From contig JBHGNT010000018.1 in assembly GCA_043228905.1 (NCBI GenBank), positions 1,922,001 to 1,986,000 on the forward strand: 64,000 nt of DNA, written 5' to 3'. The translations under genes were made by a program, and so were the position numbers. Below are positions 47,930 to 58,548 of the stretch, piece by piece. The notes beneath the pieces are model-generated. The model worked only from the letters and a program-made list of their open reading frames with translations. It was not told the origin of the DNA and did no database searches. The stretch comes from Azolla caroliniana. Its lineage: Eukaryota; Polypodiophyta. The first letter of the stretch is position 1. Every line of letters starts with the position of its first letter.

Positions 47930-50900
47930 ATCCAAGTCTCTCGAAAAGAAGCGAGAGGTCAAAGGGTTTCAATGTGGATGTGGGTCGTGGTCCCAATGTA
48001 TAAGGAACTCCAACCATAGCTTCTAGGCGGCGCAACTCACATTCCCTTATCTTCTTAATTGTTTCTACTCCACATCGAGTTGCTTTAAAGCCCGACATCC
48101 GAGGGTGTTTGGTTGTTCTTTGCTTTTCTGCTTCAATAAGAGAGAGGCTGAGTGGTGTAGGCGTGTCTACAATCATCTCCCCTTGTTCCTGAAAAGTTTC
48201 ATTAGTTACATGTTGGTGAATGCTAAAATGGTTATGGTTAACATTTTGTAGCTTATTCTCTCTATGTTGTTTTCACTCTAAGATATACCTACCCAGTCTC
48301 TTTATATCCGGGGTATCTAATAGTTTGGAGAGGGTGGGAGAGGGTCCTAGTATGTCTTGGTATTTCGCCCTTATCTCGGTGTAAGTTGGACACTTGCATG
48401 TAAAGTGATACTCATCATCTATCTCTATGTGACATAATTTACACATCCTTTCCTCTCTAGGGATTCTATTAGTACGACCATTCTCAATCTCAAGTTGGTG
48501 AGATGATATCCTAAGTTTTCCAATGGCAACCCTTAGTGCATTTTATAAGAATGTATCTAGATATTTTGGTCTTGTAATAAAACCTAACTTAGAGAAATGC
48601 ATGAAGTGTTCCTTATAGTACAACATTTTAGATGGGAGTGACTCTCGTGGGGTGATCCATTTATATCGAGTGTAAAGTTGCCATATTTCTTGGCGTATTA
48701 CTTTATTATGGTCCTCATGAGAGATTAAAGTTTTATTAGTCCCATGGTTGTACTTAAGGGGATGTAGGTTATTAATGTCTATGTCATTTGCAAGTAACCA
48801 ACTCACTACAATGCTTTACCAAGAGCTACTATCTCGGATGCATATAGGGATTGATTTGCTCTAATAATGTCATGTGGTACTATCGATTTGCTTCGGAATT
48901 GATGTGATAGCATCGTCGTCAAAGGTCCCTCTAATTGCGTCCACATGAAAGATGGTAGACCTGAAGCCCAAACTAGTGATGCATACATGAGGGAAGGGGT
49001 CACTAATGAGTCAAGAGCTATCCCATAGTTCGTGGCTCTTGAAAGTATGCATGGTGGCCTTGTCTCTCTAAGAGTGAGAGGGATGCATACCCTCTCATTA
49101 ACCTATCTTTGGTTTCCTGGGTCATCGAGAATTTACCTGAGTGAGCACTAAAAGTGACTCCTAGATATACATATGATCCAACTACCTCAACTGGTTTATG
49201 AGAGAGCATTAAGTGACATTTATTCCTAACTCAAGACGATGTATGAAACATAAGGACTTTAGTTTTCGCTAGATTCACTACCAATCCTCGTTGTGTTCAA
49301 AAGTCATCTAGCGCATTAATAAGGTGCTTTTGTAAGACTTTGTGTTCAGACTTTGAGAGAAAAACTATGTCGTCTACATAGAATAAGAGACTAACTTGCA
49401 TACCCCCAATGACTACTCTATTGCCTCCCTTACGAGCAATAAAATCAGTGATCTCATCAATGTAGATCCGAAAAAGAGTCGGTGATAGGAGGCAACCTTG
49501 TTTTACACCAATGGTGCTGGTGAAGCAATCAGATAGGCCATTTGGACATCTTAGGCACCTAGAGACTTGCTCATATAGAGCATAGGTGGCCCAGATCATG
49601 TCATTTGGTATCTCCAAGCTTTTAGGCCAATCAAAGAACCGCTCCCTAGGAACTGTGTCAAAGGCTTTGTGGAAGTTCACAAAGCAACAATATATGGTCA
49701 ATTAAGCATCTAAGTGTGAATATATGGTCAATCATGGAGAAGGCTCGTCTAAAGCATGCCTACTCAGGTGCTCGAAGACTTAAGGTTTCCATATAATCAC
49801 TAAGCTCTACTTCAGATTACTGCACCATATAATTTAGCAAGCGTATGACCTATCATAATGGTTCTATATGTAGTTGGGTCCATTGGGTCCCCTCCTTTAT
49901 GTATAGGGGTCATTGTGTTCATGGTCCATTGTGGTTTGAGCGCAATTGAAGATTAGAGTGAGAAAAGGAGCTAGGCACTCTCAAGCATATATGATGTGTT
50001 CGGCTCGCAATCCTATGTGGTCCATGGATTTCCTATGTTGTAATTTTTTTATGACCTTCGTGACCCATGAGGTCGTAAAAAGTGCCCCCCTGGTAGGTCG
50101 AGGTGTGGAAGGCATGGAAATGGATAGTTGGTTTGAGACATGGTAGAGTCTCTCTATATATGTGTGCCAAGTGTTGGGATCCTCGATGGGTGCTTGTGGT
50201 CTCGGTTCCCGTAGTCTCTTCCATGAAAGGGTGCAATCCCTACTCATGAACATGTGGTAGAGTTCCCAATATTGAGATGCTTCCCAAGCCTGTCTTTTAC
50301 GACGTGTCATCTTGCGCATCTCTTTGCGACCCTATACTAAGGAAATAGTACCACTAAGTCGTGATACTTTAAGTTGTCTATACAAGTCTCTACAATCCTC
50401 ATCATACCACCTATTCTATGGCATAGACCCTATTCTACTTTGATTGGTCCAATGTTTCATGTATGGGAAGCTACTAATTGTTGTTGAGTGAAGGCTGTAT
50501 GTGAGTTCTATAGTGAGGTTCTCTAAAGGCAGGGAAGAATCAAGAGAGGAGAGATGGGCTTGAACATGTTAGGAGTAGATGTCAAAGAGCTCATGCGTGA
50601 AATGTATTATGGTGTGATGGTTTGGTTTACTAGAGTTGGTGGCGTTGGAGGTGTCACATTTTAGCTCAAAGTATATGGTTTGCACCAATAGGGCATGGGG
50701 CCACCCGGAAGGAGTTAATCATGTGGGTAGCTTTAGGGCGTCCTATTAGGTAATCAATTGTGCTTTCCCCTCCTCCATGTGGGAAACATGTGAGCTCTTC
50801 CGAGCCCGGCCACTTGGCTAAACCATTATATATGATCATCTGGTGTCGACTTCCAAGCTCAAGCAGATGATGGCCAAACCTTGTGGTGTTCGCACCTTGA

Positions 50901-51570
50901 TCTTTTGATCTACGTGTGATGCCTATGGCTAAAGGGTCGACATTCACCATTTCTAGGATCTGAAATATTGTGCATTGTCGGGATTGGGTTCTCGCATTGA
51001 AATCTCCTACAAGGAAGACTTCCTCTTAAGAAGAATATTGGATTATGTCATCCGATAAAGGTTCGTATGGAGAAGGCTCATGTGGCACTCCTTCATCAAC
51101 TAAACTTGCCTCTCCATCCATATTATACTAAGATCCTTTCGGGGGAAAGTAACAAATGGCGACAAATATTGCATGATCCTTACTAGTGAGGACTTTCACC
51201 CACATAAAACGGGCTTATGGGTTTGTCCTTAGTATTTCTATCCTATTATGTATCTCTCTCCGAAATAGTATTGCAACCCCTCCTGACCCTCCAATAGTAC
51301 GTCGACGTGAGGTTTGTCTAAAGACAAACTCCCAACGAAAACCTTCAACTCGTGGCAGTCCTCTATTTGGACTCTGTTGTGTTTCTACTAAGAAAAGTAT
51401 ATCAAGTACCTTCAAAATCTCCTCTAGATGGCCAGGGTGTGTCCAAAGTGCACCATTACAATTCCATAAAGTCATCCTAATTTTATTGTCTATCATATGG
51501 GCCACATGCCACCAATTGGTGGCGCGATCATTTATTATTACTCGTCCCTCTCGGTAAAAGACGTGATGTC
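47930..51570 (-). pseudogene. decayed LINE (endonuclease + reverse transcriptase), minus strand
   Basis: Read from right to left this is an almost full-length non-LTR retrotransposon ORF2. The apurinic-type endonuclease starts near 51480 (TLWNCNGALWTHPGHLEEIL, LFLVETQQS, GGVAILFRREI), with VGDFNARTQS near 51015 and STIDYLIG near 50755. The reverse transcriptase lies at about 49930-49020: FVNFHKAFDTVPRERFFDW, GVKQGCLLSPTLFRIYIDE, the catalytic FYVDD near 49385, and VGSYVYLGVTFSAHSGKFS. A Cys/His finger (CKLC...HFTCKC) is at about 48450-48390. Several stops and frameshifts make it inactive. The VYLGVTF...ARGYASL-LERQ type of C-terminal RT region is unlike the L1 elements usual in angiosperms. 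Confidence 0.88.
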
Positions 51571-51574
51571 GTTC

Positions 51575-51835
51575 TTTATGACCTTCAAATCCATATAAGT
51601 TATTGAGAATTAGGAACTTTTTCATGTGTAGATGAAGCATATTGAGGTGCACTATCACTACGTCCAAGAGCAAATTATAGTCTGAGACATTGATCTCCAA
51701 CATATTCAAACCCATTGGGAAATGGTGGATATATTTACCAAACCACTTGGTTTGAACAAGCTTGGTCAATTTTCATCAATCCTTGGTCTATGACCACTTA
51801 ATCCATGAGGCTTAAACGGGGGTACAAAACAACAA
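51575..51835 (+). pseudogene. copia RNase H tail and polypurine tract
   Basis: Plus-strand reading gives MKHIEVHYHYVQEQI, then DIDLQHIQT and VDIFTKPLGLNKL, the conserved end of copia RNase H. It is followed by a purine-rich AGGCTTAAACGGGGGTAC, a likely 3' polypurine tract. The rest of the element is missing; the antisense LINE begins just to the left and may have inserted into it. Confidence 0.8.
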
Positions 51836-52864
51836 GTAAAGGTCATCAAAGCTCACTTTCACTGTTAAAGAGTAGTTCCATGATACTTGCCAAGTCTTAC
51901 TAGGATGTCCATCAAGTAGTCAATAATAGAGTGAATAGTTGTGTGAATACCTATAATCGTGGATCTAATGTGTGTATGGCTAGTGCATTAATGGTATCTT
52001 TGTGTCAAGTGCAACTAAGGAATGCTAATAAAGTTTTGATCTTGTCTTTTATGGTTAATACCTTGGGTATTGGGGTCAATGTTACAATTTGAGTTTAAAA
52101 AAACAATTCGCACTTCTTGGCCTCGACAAAATACAACAAGAGATAACTATGTTAAATAGAAATGTGGTTTGACAATTGTCGTAATTGAGACCTATGTGCA
52201 CCTTGTCTCTATAAATGTTGCCTTTATATCAACCTATTTTACTCCACCTTAGAAGGTTTACCTTACTATCAGATCCTCATTGTTACAACAAGGACAACAA
52301 TGATTTTTGTGTATTCTGACGTTATTTTAATATATACAACTCTTTTACACGAGAGGTAGATAGATATATTTTATTATCAAGAGAGAGAGCGATGTGTTAA
52401 AAAAATGGGATATTGTTGCATGATGACATTGAGAGAGGGCCGCAAATGTTTTACAATACATAATTGGAACCTCAAATAAATTACAAGAAAAATGAGGAGA
52501 AATAACAAATCCATAAATGATCCACATTAAGTCCCTAGGGTAAAAAAGGGAAACTTGATATGGATCTAGAAAAGCAAGAAACATGGCCCCAAAAAAGTAA
52601 CTAAAGAGAAAAGGAGAGACTTTAAGAACAATGTCTTTTTCTCTTATAAAAAGTCACTTTTGGATGTGGAAGGAAAATGAGAAGCTTTTGAGAGTGTAGA
52701 TAAATAGATATGTATTTAAAAGAGAGAAAAGTATTCTTCTTGTGATGAATACTAATGGTGAATCCATCAAAGCTTGTTCGAGTTGAGAAGTTGCCGCATC
52801 TACATCTACAAACTAATGGTGAAGGGGGAAAACTCATGAGATGAAATCTTGATCGAACATGTAT
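51836..52864. other. probable copia LTR remains and unassigned DNA
   Basis: If the tract at ~51815 is the polypurine tract, an LTR should begin at about 51830, and a TATA-like TCTATAAATG near 52207 fits that, but no second LTR was found for comparison. 52330-52860 is unassigned. Confidence 0.35.
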
Positions 52865-55800
52865 TTTAGGATATAAGGTTATGTAGTTGTCCTTTTTTGT
52901 ATTTCATTTATTAGTCCAAATATCATTTCGAATAAACTTTCACCCATAAGTAGTTAGGAACATATGCATGTTGCAACTATGAATATTATGGGGAGGAGTT
53001 ATGTGATTGTTTTTACTATGTGCAAGGGGTCAAGGGAATGGCTTAGGTTATGTGTATATGGTGATTATGCACCCATAGGATTTTTAACTGCTCTAACGAG
53101 TGATCAATATGACCATAACTATCCAAACAATGCATGGACAAAGCCATACTATGCAATCTTCTATACTTTTGAATTTTCCACGAGGAACCTTAACGATGAC
53201 CAAAAGCGTACAACTATTGTCCTTGAAATAAAATTTCAACCAAATTAGTTTACCTTGGATATATTCAAGTAGGTTGGAATCGGTATATGTATATGCCTTA
53301 TTGTTGTTTAATTGGTAGCATGTTCGATCATTGTACGATCTACTATGGTATGCACAACTCATGCATCTTATTACCTTTCTAATGACAAATCCTTCCCTTA
53401 ATGATGCGGAAATTAGGTTGAACAATATAGACCTTGCATATTCTCATTGACCAGGGGTAATGTGTTTATATGCCTTGATGTTATGTGACAAACTCAATCA
53501 CTTTTCAACACATGCAAGAGATATGATATATTTCAAAATGTAGAAAATGAATGTTGTTGTAGAATTTGGAACTATTAAAGAAAGGTGGGGATTATGTGAT
53601 CCATGTGAGTGTGAAATTTATTGGATCATTATGGTTCATCAATCATGATTTGACCTTGCGTGTATACAGATAAGATTTACAAATACTTAGTCTATTGGAA
53701 TCTCTTGACCCCATTGAGATCACACGTGAAGCTATATATGGGATGGTGATTGTGTTCAATATGTGTATAATTAATTATTTTATTCTCACAGATTATACAT
53801 TTGGTGTTGCAAATATATCTAGAGGAAATTCACATAAAGGTGCATGATGGATTATTTTTAAACTACTAGCAAGCCATTTCAAATAATGTTTACTCAAATA
53901 AATAAAGAAGCAATGAAATCAAGGTATTTGAATTACAAATTGGTTAATTATAACACTTGTTTTTTTTCCCAAAAAAACTACTTCCATTAGTTAAGGCAAT
54001 GTACATAGGATAATATACAACTCATATATTACAGGTCAACTTGCATGTCGAAAAGAAAACAACATGTGTTAATACTTCATGTTTGTTAAACCACAGAGAT
54101 AGTAACGGTAATAGAGAAATGCACACATTCATAACCGTATAGAGAAGCACAAGCACAAACACGCGCGATAATAGACACACAGTCACACATACACACACGG
54201 GCAATCACATAGACAAGTGTGAATTTACATTAATGTATACAAGTGTGAATTTACATAGACACATGCACGAACATAATTTACATTAATGTATACAAGTCTG
54301 AATTTAGCTTATGATACACTAAAGTTATGCTCTAAAAACATTTTTTTAATGCAATGTATAAAAAAGTGGTCTGAGTATCTCAATCCTCACCCTCCATTCA
54401 TTATGAAATAGTCCACAACTACAATTACAAATTTGGTCGTAACGCATGTCTATTAAAATAGCTCAATTATCAACACATGCTCATCAAAAGGATTCACTTT
54501 CTAATTATCAACATATTCTAATTGTTTGCTTATCTCATAATAACAAATACCTATCGTTGTTTTATCATGTGATTAACATTGAGCGTATGTAGGACCTATA
54601 GATGCCGAGAATTGTTTAATTGGCATTAAGTGACTAAAAGCATAATCAAATGAGGCATGCTACTACAAACTAGAGCACGAAATGGTAAGAGATGAGCAAC
54701 CAACCTATCACTGAGAAAGACTGATTAGGCTGGTAGCAAAAAATGGAAAGGAAATGATTATTGACCCTAAGCCAAGGGAGATCACACCGGCGACAATGTG
54801 TTGGCCTATAGAAGGGCATTTAGATCAGTTATCATGGGACCCAACGATGTATTTTTGGAGACCTCAAGGAGGAACTGATGATGGGGCAAAGTTGGTTTAG
54901 TTTTTCATGTACAACACGAAAATTGGGAGGAAAATTATTCTAGAACAAGAACACGACAAGATTGCGGCAAAGAAATTTTGGATACAGGAGGGCATTAGTG
55001 AAATGAGACTAGATCAATTCTGGAAAATGATATGGCATGACAGTTATGACCGCAAGATAATGATGTGTTTATGGATTATTGCACATAAAGCCTTGCCCGG
55101 TAGGGACGTGGGGTAAAGGCCTCAATGTAGATCCTAGATGTATTGCATGTGGACAAATAGAAAAGCATATCCCATTGTCTATGGGAATGTCATGAGGCAA
55201 TGGTTATATGGGGAAGGGCACTACGTTTGCTTTGCCATGCCTCTAGTTCGTTCACCCTCAACTGGGGACATGCTTGTTGGAACTGTCTTACGGATGATGT
55301 AGCGAAATATGATAGCACATGCAATGCTAAGTACATAAGGGAGAATGGCATTGTTCGGTTGATCACTGACAACAAGGTAACTACAGTTAGTGCATAGAAT
55401 AAAAAACGTGGAGATCATTGGAAGTTGCTTGCCCTCATTACCATATGGTGTATATGGACAACAAGGTGTACCAAGGTATTTTCAGCACGCAAATGCCCTC
55501 TAGTTGAATCGATTAAGCTAATCTAACACATATTAATAACTACACTAAGAGCTTAATACGAGCGGATTGATGGTACTGATGATGATGCAAAATTTATGAG
55601 GCAAAATTTTAGAAAGAGGTGGTGTACTACACCGACGACGACAACAAATGGAATGGATATACAATGGAAGTATGTAGTACCCAGATGGTTGTTCCCCCCT
55701 CCCATTAATTGAACGAGGGGCGTGAAAGAGATGTCACGTGGGATAGTGAATGTAGGTGATGCGTATGAAAGGATGGCTAGAGAAACATGTGAAACTATAA

Positions 55801-56870
55801 GATAAATAAGTGAGATTTCTTATGTAGGATAGGATAGTCTAGGCAAGGCCTACCCGAGAAAGGGATTGAGTTTGTGTATATTTCAACTAATGGAGCATAT
55901 TCTTTTTTGGAAAAAAAAACCATTGAGCGTATGTATAGGCCCTTACATATTATGTTATATCATTGTGATTAACTTGGGGATGATCGTTCACACTGAACCT
56001 TGAACCCACAACTGTGATTATTTATGTATAATGTCGAGCAACAAGTATATGCTTCTCACATTTGTCTTATTAGACCTAAGGCAATTGTAGTTATGAATGT
56101 TGAGTTAGTTCCTTATTTTGATGTTTACTATTGATGAAGTCATGCGGTTGCAATTTCTTATTAGTACCACTGACAAGCGTTAAAGAGACCAGTCGCAACT
56201 TGTGGGTCCTTGCAAGTGAGTAAGAGAGCATATCAAATGAAATTGTATCAAACTAGCACTAATATATGAGCTTTTATTTTGTACAAAAAAACAAGAAGAT
56301 AAGGTTCGAAAACCAACAAACATTTACTTGGCAATTACTTTATTTTACAACCACCTCGAGAAATATAGGAAGAAGAGTGTCAAGACACATGCACACAAAA
56401 AAAAAGAATCAAAATAAATATCTTCTTACAAACAAGCCAATAAAAACATATAGGCCACTTACATATGGGATAGACATTGTATTTCACAACCACCACTCTA
56501 AATATAGGAAGAGGAGCATATGCATATTTCAAAGTCATGCGTCTTCGAAACATATGAATCTTGACAAGTCATTTACATATTATTGTAGTGCAGTTACGAC
56601 ATGCGTCGCTCTAAATATAGGAAGAGGAGCATATGCATATTTCAAAGTCATGCTTCTTCGAAACATATGAAACTTGACAAGTCATTTACATATTATTGTA
56701 GTGCGGTTACAACATGCGACATGCGGAAGAATTATTGAAATGATCACATGCATTGCAAAACAAGACTAGTGTTGAAAAACACCTGGAGCTTATAATATAA
56801 TCCGCAACGATATGCATCGAAAATCTTGTTTTTAAGTCTTGCCATTGAAACACACAAGTCTCTACATTTT
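52865..56870. repeat. unclassified dispersed repeat, copy B (interrupted)
   Basis: Same order of landmarks as copy A: TTTCACCCATAAGTAGTTAGGAAC near 52938, TATGCACAACTCATG near 53350, AATCTCTTGACCCCATTGAG near 53698, then after the LINE insertion CATTGAGCGTATGTATAGGCCC at 55921 and TTTATTTTGTACAAAAAAAC near 56272. It is split by the LINE at 54592-55920. A local tandem duplication of ~113 bp lies at 56496-56720. Confidence 0.8.
54592..55920 (+). mobile_element. 5'-truncated LINE with poly(A) and target-site duplication
   Basis: It inserted into repeat copy B. The 3' end is an A-run (about 55911-55919). CATTGAGCGTATGTA occurs at both ends (54577-54591 and 55921-55935) as a 15-bp or longer target-site duplication. 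The homologous site in copy A (near 45245) is unoccupied. The coding remnant is the zinc-binding tail of a plant LINE reverse transcriptase (zf-RVT): MRLDQFWKMIWHDSYDRKIM, WIIAHKALP, then CIACGQ...HCLWECHEA near 55142-55200, and WKLLALITIWCIWTTR near 55427. Stops and frameshifts are present. Only the end of ORF2 is kept, as expected for incomplete reverse transcription. Confidence 0.88.
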
Positions 56871-57039
56871 ATATACCTCTATAACGCGAGATGTTCAAGA
56901 GTGAAGGAACATTTAGTTATTGAGGTATCAACAAGTAGATTATTCCCAGAAAATTGAGATGGAGATGTATCATCATTCTAATATGATGATTGTTTTCTCT
57001 AGTAGCGGTTACAACATCTTGGAAGATGCCGCATATACA

Positions 57040-57905
57040 TAAACACGATGATGCCCGCACAATCATCGAGACACATATGCAAATAAATACACACACACAC
57101 GATGCGGTCATAGATGGAGACACGAGCACACATAACATAGTGACATGGACACACGTGCATGTACAATAGAGAAATCATGGATCACGAACACACACAATCA
57201 TAGAGGCACTCACATACATTCACAAAGGGGCACATGCATACAATCTCTCACACATGATCGTCACAAGAGGCAATGCACAAACACAACCATAGAGGCACGG
57301 GACGGACGGCACATGGCACAATCACGGAGGCACGCGCATACATGCACAAAGAACACAAGGCATACATACGGTCACAAAGACATGACTTGTAGTCAATGGG
57401 TCACAAAGGCACACCCATATTCACAATTCTAGAGAAAAACCAAAACACACACACACACAATAATGGACATGGACATGGGCACCCATTATAATAGACACAA
57501 ACAAGGACATGGATACGTATGCACATGATGGTAAAACCCTAATTCGAGCTTGGACTTGGTCACAGACACAGACACGGTCGGATAGATACACACATGATAG
57601 TAGATCCGGATCCGTACACGAACATGAACACATACACACAAGATAGTAGGCCCATACACGAACCTGGACACGGATGTCATCGTGACTGACATGTACACGC
57701 ATTATAAATAGCCACGAACAAGGACATGGACACATACACACATGATGGTAGACCCGGACCCGGACACAGACACAGACACATAGTCAGTCACATACACACA
57801 TTATAGTAGACCTGGACCCGAATCCAGACACGAACACATACACACAAGATAGTAGACCCGGACCCGGACCTGGACACGGATGCGATCGTGAGTTGGAGCA
57901 TGGCA
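57040..57905. repeat. complex CACA/GGACACGGACA minisatellite
   Basis: The region is built of diverged CACACAC, ACACGGACA and CATAGAGGCAC words. From about 57470 a larger unit of roughly 45-65 bp repeats, built on ATGATAGTAGACCCGGACCC and GAACACATACACACAAG, at about 57520, 57594, 57640, 57742, 57801 and 57846. Cys/Val-rich frames on the minus strand are artefacts of this repeat. Confidence 0.85.
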
Positions 57906-58220
57906 TGCGTGTGAACGGGTCCAATTGAGATCCACGTGGCACCGCCACGTCATCAGGCCGGGCTGTTGAACAGCTGGCTACCTGTTGACGCATTCAAAAA
58001 TTTCCGACCCGACACAAAACAATTTATGTATTTGCAAAATAGCAAAAAAGAAAAAAGAAAAAAGAAAAGAAGATAAAATGGTAAAAAAAGAAGGCGCAAA
58101 TTTCTATTTTATTAATTTAAAAATTGGAAATTAATCAACAGAATCATCTGCTTCTCCTACTCTGTTTCTCTCCACATTCACATTCACATTCACATACATA
58201 CATGGACGAGCCCAGGACTT
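57906..58220. other. upstream region of the GDPDL gene
   Basis: Non-coding. It contains ACGTGGCACCGCCACGTCATC at about 57932, an inverted pair of ACGTGGC/GCCACGT motifs (bZIP-type cores), then an A-rich run, and a (CATTCA)n run near 58175-58194. The transcription start is not determined. Confidence 0.45.
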
Positions 58221-58250
58221 AACCCTAACCCTAACCCTAACCCTAACCCT
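58221..58250 (+). repeat. telomere-like (AACCCT)5 in the GDPDL leader
   Basis: Five exact AACCCT hexamers (TTAGGG type, not the plant heptamer TTTAGGG) about 300 bp before the start codon. Confidence 0.95.
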
Positions 58251-58261
58251 AATTCCACCGA

Positions 58262-58495
58262 AAGAGAAACCTTCTCCTCAATCTGAGCTACCTCAGAGCT
58301 CAAAACCCCACACCCAATCTTCGGTATTACTTTCTGTATCACAGAAGAAACCCTTCAACCCTCAACTCTAAATCCTGTTAAGTCTTCTCCTCTTTCCGAG
58401 TTAGCTCAGAGCTAAAGGCCCAAACCCTATTATCGGTATTACCTTCTCTATCACCGAAGAAACCCCTCAACCTTAAATCCAGCTTCAGTTCAGCC
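58262..58495 (+). repeat. ~115-bp tandem duplication in the GDPDL leader
   Basis: Two diverged copies share CTTCTCCTC, GAGCTCAGAGCT-type, ATCGGTATTAC-TTCT, TATCAC-GAAGAAACCC and CTCAACC blocks, at about 58270-58375 and 58385-58485. Confidence 0.8.
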
Positions 58496-58548
58496 CTAGG
58501 AAAGCGGAATCCCTGACCAAACCCTGAATTCCGTAGCTCATTGAAGCA

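Noticed and set aside
57421-57741. Cys/Val-rich 106-codon minus frame
   Set aside because: Translation of the CACA-rich minisatellite, not a gene.
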